Below are positions 6,791 through 10,125 of a stretch of DNA of 10,125 nt, piece by piece. The notes below the pieces were generated by a model that worked only from the letters and a program-made list of their open reading frames with translations, was not told the origin of the DNA and made no database searches. The DNA lies in contig DAHVAU010000005.1 of assembly GCA_027314465.1 (NCBI GenBank), forward strand, positions 1 through 10,125, written 5' to 3'. Each line of letters begins with the position of its first letter. The first letter of the stretch is position 1. The DNA comes from Microcaldota archaeon (GTDB taxonomy: Archaea; Micrarchaeota; Micrarchaeia; Micrarchaeales; CABMGC01). The position numbers and the translations under genes were made by a program.

Positions 6791-6804
6791 GTATATTAAT
6801 ATCT
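6791..6804. promoter_or_regulatory. Symmetric TATA element between Rieske and GlyRS genes
   Basis: ATATTAATAT at 6793-6802 is a perfect 10-base palindrome in the 100-base gap between divergent starts. Counting about 26 bases each way predicts starts near 6771 (Rieske, leader about 16 bases) and near 6824 (GlyRS, leader about 32 bases). Because the element reads the same on both strands, one TATA site could direct both genes, although a separate site for each direction, such as AAAGATATT on the minus strand, cannot be excluded. Confidence 0.6.
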
Positions 6805-6846
6805 TTTCAAACATAATCTGTTGTGCGTCCCATAGGCGCTTCGTAT

Positions 6847-6850
6847 GGTG
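6847..6850 (+). promoter_or_regulatory. Ribosome-binding site that decides the glyS start
   Basis: GGTG, complementary to the CACC of the archaeal 16S 3' end, lies five bases before the ATG at 6856. It supports that codon over the in-frame GTG at 6823, which sits almost on the predicted transcription start. Confidence 0.55.
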
Positions 6851-6855
6851 CAACG

Positions 6856-8337
6856 ATGAAGATCGATGACATTATAGCATATGCAAAGAGCAAGGGCTTC
6901 TTCTGGCCGAGCGCAGAGATCTACGGAGGCGTTGCAGGCATATATGACTACGGGCATCTGGGCACGCTGCTCAAGAGGAGGTTCGAGCAGCTGTGGCTAT
7001 CGTATTTCGTTGAGAGCAGTGATGATTACTACCTGATAGAGGGATCTAACATACTTCCGGAAAGGCCGCTTGTGGCCTCGGGACATGCTGCCAGATTCAA
7101 TGACATACTTGTCGGCTGCAGCAAGTGCCACACGTATTTCAGGGCCGACGTTCTGCTCTCAGAGCTCAAGATAGACGTGTCAGAGGGAGCTGGCCCTGCG
7201 CAGATTGATGCGCTGATACACAAGAACCAGGTCAAGTGCCCCAGGTGCGCAGGCGCTCTTCTGAACTCAAAGCCCTTCAACATGATGATAGATCTGTATC
7301 TGGGCCCTGAGAAGTCTGACAAGGGGTCTCTCAGGCCTGAGACGGCGCAGTCAGCGTACCTTAACTTCTACAGGGAGTTCAATGTTCTTAGAAAGAGCCT
7401 GCCAATGGGGCTTGCCGTTATAGGCAAGGCGTACCGCAACGAGATCTCTCCAAGGCAGGGCCTGTACAGGCTCAGGGAGCTCACGCAGGCAGAGCTGCAG
7501 ATATTCTTCGATCCAGACGACTTCAAGCCTGACATCGCACACTACTCGCACACCAAGGTGACAGTAATACCATACGCCACTAAGAAGCAGGTAACTAGCG
7601 AGGTAGACAGACTGCCAGGGGAGCTTGGCATACCGCAGTTCTACGCCTATCACATGGGCATGATACAGGAGTTCTACACAAAGGCCCTGGGGGTGCCTGC
7701 TGACAAGCTCAGGTTCCTTGAGAAGGGCGGGGATGAGAAGGCGTTCTACAACAAGCTGCATATGGACATAGAGGTCGATGTGGGAAGCTGGGGCGGATTC
7801 AAGGAAGTGGGGGGCCTGCATTACCGCGGCGACTACGACCTCTCGTCCCACACAAAGGGATCCAGCCAGGACCTCTCGGTGAGCGTTAACGGCAAGAGGA
7901 TAATGCCTAACGTGCTGGAGCTGAGCTTCGGTGTTGACAGGAACATATGGATGATGCTTGATCTGTTCTACGCAAAGGACGCCGAGCGCTCAGTGCTTAG
8001 GCTAAGGCCATGGATGGCACCGTTCACTGCGGCTGTGTTCCAGCTTCAGAAGGACGAGAAGCTCCAGGCCCAGGCTGCAAAGGCCCTGGCAGCCCTGCGC
8101 GCTTCCGGTCTTAGGGTATTCGCCGACAACTCCGGGTCAATAGGCAGGAGGTATGCGCGCATGGACGACATAGGCACGCCGCTGTGCATTACGGTGGATT
8201 TCGACAGCGTTGATGAGTCATCGCCGAACTTCGGCACCGTGACCGTAAGGGACAGGGATTCCAAGGTCCAGGAGCGCGTTAAGACAGATGCGCTTTGCGA
8301 ATATGTGGCGCGCCACGCTCTTTTTGCAAATAGGTAG
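6856..8337 (+). CDS. glyS: Glycyl-tRNA synthetase, archaeal/eukaryotic dimeric type
   Basis: Class II aminoacyl-tRNA synthetase that charges tRNA-Gly. The 493-residue product is complete but shorter than the roughly 570 residues common in archaea. Numbered from 6856: GFFWPSAEIYGGVAGIYDYG at 14-33 is the family N-terminus; C88/C91 and C128/C131 form two CxxC pairs that flank a short insertion and probably bind zinc; RPETAQ at 160-165 and AYRNEISPRQGLYRLREL at 192-209 cover the motif 2 region; ELSFGVDR at 355-362 is motif 3. The C-terminal anticodon-binding domain carries GSIGRRYARMDDIGTP at 427-442. The ATG at 6856 starts MKIDDIIAYAKSKG, aligns with relatives and has GGTG five bases upstream; the GTG at 6823 would add eleven unsupported residues. 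It ends 41 bases before the convergent LamG gene, with no clear terminator in that gap. Confidence 0.97.
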   Translation: MKIDDIIAYAKSKGFFWPSAEIYGGVAGIYDYGHLGTLLKRRFEQLWLSYFVESSDDYYLIEGSNILPERPLVASGHAARFNDILVGCSKCHTYFRADVLLSELKIDVSEGAGPAQIDALIHKNQVKCPRCAGALLNSKPFNMMIDLYLGPEKSDKGSLRPETAQSAYLNFYREFNVLRKSLPMGLAVIGKAYRNEISPRQGLYRLRELTQAELQIFFDPDDFKPDIAHYSHTKVTVIPYATKKQVTSEVDRLPGELGIPQFYAYHMGMIQEFYTKALGVPADKLRFLEKGGDEKAFYNKLHMDIEVDVGSWGGFKEVGGLHYRGDYDLSSHTKGSSQDLSVSVNGKRIMPNVLELSFGVDRNIWMMLDLFYAKDAERSVLRLRPWMAPFTAAVFQLQKDEKLQAQAAKALAALRASGLRVFADNSGSIGRRYARMDDIGTPLCITVDFDSVDESSPNFGTVTVRDRDSKVQERVKTDALCEYVARHALFANR

Positions 8338-8378
8338 CTGTAGAAATAAGCCTGTGCTTCACGTGCTCTGCGAGCGCT

Positions 8379-9257
8379 TCATGGAGGCGTGTAACCTGAC
8401 ACCCATGCTGAAGTGAAAGACACTCCGCTGAGCGCTCCGTTGTTGTAATAGCCGGAATAGTCGTTCCCATTGCCGTTGAGCGGCCACCATCCAACAAGGT
8501 TCTGCACATCTATCGGCACTGCGCCTATGCCTTCATCGTAAAGCGCGTTAACCTCAGGAGCTGAGAGCGACGTATTGTAAACCTGGAAATTGGATATCTG
8601 GTAATTCCCATACTCCCCAGCTGCGCCGTTGCTACCTATTTCCATTATCTCATTCGAAGCTATGGATCCTGAGGACGCTGCGGATTCCTGAAGTACGCCA
8701 TTGATGTACAGGCTAGCTGTAACCCCGTTGTATGCTATTACTGCAAAATACCAGCTCCCTGGTCCGATGCTGCTTGGTGTGCCGTATAGGGGAGTCCTGG
8801 AACCGCCATAGAACCGCTCCGATACGGCCTCGCCCTTCACTCCCGAGCCTGGTCCGCCTATGAACATGTCATACCCGTTTCTTGGGGAGTTGGCCGTGTT
8901 TCCGAACAGCATCGGGTAGCTGTTAGGCAGTGACATGACATAGAACCATAGTGCAAACGAGACTGACCCGGTCCCCTCCCCAGCCTGTATCTGATCAAGA
9001 GCTACGTAACTGTTCTGCCCGTTGAACTGCGCCACGAATTCAGGCATCGCATTCGTGCACTGCCCCTCCAGATTCGTACCTGCGACGCTCCTCTGCACCT
9101 GGCATGAGCCTGGCTGCGCCCTTGGAGCCGAGTTTGCGGAGTTGAACAGCCCCAGCGAATAGAGCGCTACCATCACCACTGCAATAATCAGTATCGCCCA
9201 GCCGTACGTCATCAGGTACTCCATGGCGCTCTGGCCCTTTGGCCTGGTGTTTGGCAT
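8379..9257 (-). CDS. LamG-domain surface protein with class III (pilin-type) signal
   Basis: An exported protein of 292 residues from the chosen start. The N-terminus MPNTRPKGQSAMEYL is a class III signal: archaeal prepilin peptidase would cut between KG and QSAMEYL, leaving the hydrophobic stretch MTYGWAILIIAVVMVALYSLG as an assembly helix. After a linker with two cysteines (C52 and C67, a possible disulfide) comes a LamG/concanavalin-like beta sandwich, seen in FALWFYVMSLP, GSWYFAVIAYNG and ASLYINGVLQ, then SNFQVYNTSLSAPEVNALY. The end, LVGWWPLNGNGNDYSGYYNNG, normally opens such domains, so a second unit begins and stops short. Such proteins are common in Micrarchaeota-like genomes. Function is unproven; carbohydrate binding or cell contact is a reasonable guess. 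An earlier ATG at 9270-9272 would add five residues, but the TATA palindrome lies only about 10 bases from it and 26 from 9257. Confidence 0.85.
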   Translation of the reverse strand: MPNTRPKGQSAMEYLMTYGWAILIIAVVMVALYSLGLFNSANSAPRAQPGSCQVQRSVAGTNLEGQCTNAMPEFVAQFNGQNSYVALDQIQAGEGTGSVSFALWFYVMSLPNSYPMLFGNTANSPRNGYDMFIGGPGSGVKGEAVSERFYGGSRTPLYGTPSSIGPGSWYFAVIAYNGVTASLYINGVLQESAASSGSIASNEIMEIGSNGAAGEYGNYQISNFQVYNTSLSAPEVNALYDEGIGAVPIDVQNLVGWWPLNGNGNDYSGYYNNGALSGVSFTSAWVSGYTPP

Positions 9258-9277
9258 GCACTGGATATGCATGTTAT

Positions 9278-9287
9278 TATTATAATA
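9278..9287 (-). promoter_or_regulatory. TATA palindrome before the LamG pilin-like gene
   Basis: TATTATAATA is a perfect 10-base palindrome whose centre is about 26 bases from the ATG at 9257 on the minus strand. The spacing predicts a leaderless mRNA from that ATG. It could not easily serve the ATG at 9272. A second AT-rich candidate, reading TTTAAATTTTATC on the minus strand, lies at about 9337-9349. Confidence 0.5.
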
Positions 9288-9296
9288 CTTTCATGG

Positions 9297-9320
9297 CAGG
9301 TCCAATGGCATGCCAGGTCC
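9297..9320. repeat. Direct repeat CAGGTCC pair around a TGGCATGCCA palindrome
   Basis: CAGGTCC occurs at 9297-9303 and again at 9314-9320, 17 bases apart. Between and overlapping them is the perfect palindrome TGGCATGCCA (9306-9315). The GC-rich block stands between two AT-rich promoter-like elements upstream of the LamG gene, where a repressor or activator site would be expected. No particular regulator is suggested by the sequence. Confidence 0.4.
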
Positions 9321-9343
9321 GCAGGGCCGGAAATATGATAAAA

Positions 9344-9383
9344 TTTAAATACCTAACTAAAATTAAGGGCTTAAGTATATATA
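9344..9383 (+). promoter_or_regulatory. Two TATA-like elements in the gene-free region
   Basis: TTTAAATA at 9344-9351 follows A-rich sequence, as in a strong archaeal BRE/TATA pair, and TATATATA lies at 9376-9383 followed by GGGG. They predict plus-strand starts near 9374 and 9405. The nearest plus-strand gene begins only at 9581, and the downstream bases up to 9500 hold hairpins and a T-run, not an open frame of any length with known similarity. Confidence 0.4.
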
Positions 9384-9404
9384 GGGGTTTGGTTCAATGC
9401 TCAA

Positions 9405-9500
9405 GCATCTGTAATTTCACGCTGTTTTTGTAAAACAGACCCAACATACCCAATCCCAATCGGCGCGTGATGACCTCACGCGCCACCTACTTATTTTTTC
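9405..9500 (+). ncRNA. Candidate small structured RNA (unassigned)
   Basis: The stretch 9258-9580 has no gene I can support. Within it, the part after the TATATATA element holds two perfect hairpins: CTGTTTT/AAAACAG at 9422-9438 with a 3-base loop, and GGCGCGTGA/TCACGCGCC at 9462-9484 with loop TGACC. They are linked by a C-rich stretch with three CCC tracts, and are followed by ATTTTTT ending at 9499, an archaeal-type T-run stop. Promoter element, structure and T-run together suggest a transcript of roughly 95 bases. It does not match tRNA, 5S, SRP or RNase P RNA. GTGATGA at 9467-9473 equals a C-box, but no D-box sits at a suitable distance. It could instead be the leader of the Nop5 mRNA, or a minus-strand RNA. 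Confidence 0.35.
9462..9499 (+). terminator. Hairpin followed by T-run
   Basis: The nine-pair GC-rich stem at 9462-9484 is followed ten bases later by six Ts (9494-9499). T-runs end transcription in archaea even without a stem. The spacing is too long for a bacterial-style terminator, so the T-run alone is the likely signal. Confidence 0.35.
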
Positions 9501-9506
9501 ACCCTA

Positions 9507-9519
9507 CGCGCCCTGCGCG
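9507..9519. repeat. Third small hairpin CGCGC-CCT-GCGCG
   Basis: A five-pair perfect stem with a three-base loop. Its left part, with flanking bases, repeats ACGCGCC (9506-9512), the same seven bases as the right arm of the 9462-9484 hairpin (9478-9484). GGCGCGT at 9462-9468 could therefore pair with either copy. Confidence 0.5.
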
Positions 9520-9580
9520 CAATCAAATGTCACCTTATTATTACTTATCATCATTATAGTAGCTGAGGTAGTTCTGCTTG

Positions 9581-10125
9581 ATGAAGGAGAGCCCAGAAGA
9601 GAAGAGGCAGCGCCTGCTGGGACTGGCAAGGGAGAGCCTTAGCAGCGCATATTCGGGCAATGAGCACTCAATAGCCCAGGCAATCGCATCGTACAATGAG
9701 CTGGAGAAGACAAGGAATCTTGTGCACGAGAAGCTGGAGGAGTGGTATGGCATATTCTTCCCTGAGCTGCGGCTTGCAAACCAGATCACCTATGCAAAGT
9801 TCATCTCGCAGTTCGGCGCCGACAAGAAGTCAATGGATGCAGAGAAGCTCTCTGCGCTGCTTGGCACTGCAGCTCAAGCCGTAAGCCAGCAGGCATCAGT
9901 GAGCATAGGCCGCGACCCCACCCCTGAGGAATTCGAGCAGCTCAAGGCTCTCGCAGACCTTGAGCTCTACATCTTGCAAGCCCAGCAGGGCCTTGACCGC
10001 TACCTTGAGGCTTCTACAAAAAAGCTCATGCCTAACATAACCTACCTGGTCGATTATAAGGTGGCTGCAGAGCTATTAGGCAGGGCCGGATCGTTAATCA
10101 AGCTGGCCAACATGCCCTCAGGCAC
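9581..10125 (+). CDS. nop5: Nop5/Nop56/58 family C/D-box RNP scaffold, 3' end cut by window; N-terminal domain absent
   Basis: Archaeal Nop5 bridges the C/D-box guide RNA/L7Ae complex to fibrillarin, which 2'-O-methylates rRNA and tRNA. The visible 181 residues begin MKESPEEKRQRLLGLARESL and match the middle of the family: HSIAQAIASYNELEKTRNLV (29-48) and LEEWYGIFFPEL (52-63), then the coiled-coil region (about 85-145, with SIGRDPTPEEFEQLKALADL), then PNITYLVDYKVAAELLGRAGS (151-171), which opens the RNA-binding Nop domain. The frame runs off the window edge. Normal Nop5 has about 110-120 residues before this point that bind fibrillarin; here an in-frame TAG at 9569-9571 closes the frame just upstream of the ATG, and the preceding bases are non-coding. 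A GAGGT at 9565-9569 is a plausible ribosome-binding site 11 bases from the ATG. Prp31-type relatives are an alternative name for the same domain family. Confidence 0.85.
   Translation, partial: MKESPEEKRQRLLGLARESLSSAYSGNEHSIAQAIASYNELEKTRNLVHEKLEEWYGIFFPELRLANQITYAKFISQFGADKKSMDAEKLSALLGTAAQAVSQQASVSIGRDPTPEEFEQLKALADLELYILQAQQGLDRYLEASTKKLMPNITYLVDYKVAAELLGRAGSLIKLANMPSG

Noticed and set aside
7351..7851. 166-residue open frame opposite glyS
   Set aside because: It lies wholly inside a well-conserved GlyRS coding region, has no recognisable domain and arises from codon bias.
9381..9405. GGTTCAATGC resembling a tRNA T-loop (GGTTCRANTCC)
   Set aside because: The flanking bases do not form a five-pair T-stem, and no D-arm, anticodon arm or acceptor stem can be drawn around it on either strand.
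9440..9457. G-quadruplex on the minus strand from the CCC tracts
   Set aside because: Only three tracts of three are present; a fourth is missing at suitable distance.
9467..9473. GTGATGA as C-box of a C/D guide RNA beside the Nop5 gene
   Set aside because: No CTGA D-box lies within the usual 50-60 bases downstream (the next is at 9563-9566), and the C-box match is fully buried in a perfect hairpin.
1..10125. CRISPR array, insertion sequence, integrase or toxin-antitoxin or defence cluster
   Set aside because: No regular spaced repeats, terminal inverted repeats, transposase-like or defence-like proteins are seen on either strand.

Overview
The window looks like an archaeal chromosome segment, most likely from the DPANN group and probably Micrarchaeota (ARMAN-like). 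The domain call rests on PCNA, archaeal Trm1, DtdA, RNase P protein 4, Nop5 and an archaeal-type glycyl-tRNA synthetase. The DPANN call is an inference from the pilin-like LamG protein with a KGQSAMEYLMTYGWAIL leader, the compact overlapping gene layout and short proteins. Codon use is rich in ATA and AGG, as in many archaea, and base composition is even across the genes with no sign of a mobile element.

Layout. 1-658 (+): 3' part of a carbamate kinase gene, overlapping tail to tail with the next gene. 648-2717 (-): a tight informational operon of PCNA, a DUF357 protein and Trm1. 2718-2807: divergent promoter region. 2808-5565 (+): D-aminoacyl-tRNA deacylase DtdA, overlapped by a large glycosylation-rich surface protein that appears to have its own TATA box inside dtdA. 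5603-6124 (+): a DJ-1/PfpI-like protein that has lost the nucleophilic cysteine. 6127-6755 (-): a Rieske ferredoxin and RNase P component 4, joined by an ATGA overlap. 6756-6855: divergent promoter with a symmetric TATA element. 6856-8337 (+): glycyl-tRNA synthetase. 8379-9257 (-): LamG pilin-like surface protein. 9258-9580: a long gene-free stretch with promoter elements, a palindrome with flanking direct repeats, three perfect hairpins and a T-run. 9581-end (+): Nop5-like gene, cut by the window edge.

Most of the content is RNA-centred: tRNA modification (Trm1), tRNA proofreading (DtdA), tRNA charging (GlyRS), tRNA 5' processing (RNase P component 4) and the C/D-box RNP scaffold (Nop5). A replication clamp and two exported proteins sit between these. 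Several genes have a TATA box about 26-29 bases before the chosen start codon, which points to leaderless or nearly leaderless mRNAs. I see no CRISPR array, transposon, tRNA, rRNA or defence cluster. The least explained items are the intergenic hairpin region, the Nop5 that appears to lack its fibrillarin-binding domain, and the nucleophile-less DJ-1/PfpI protein.
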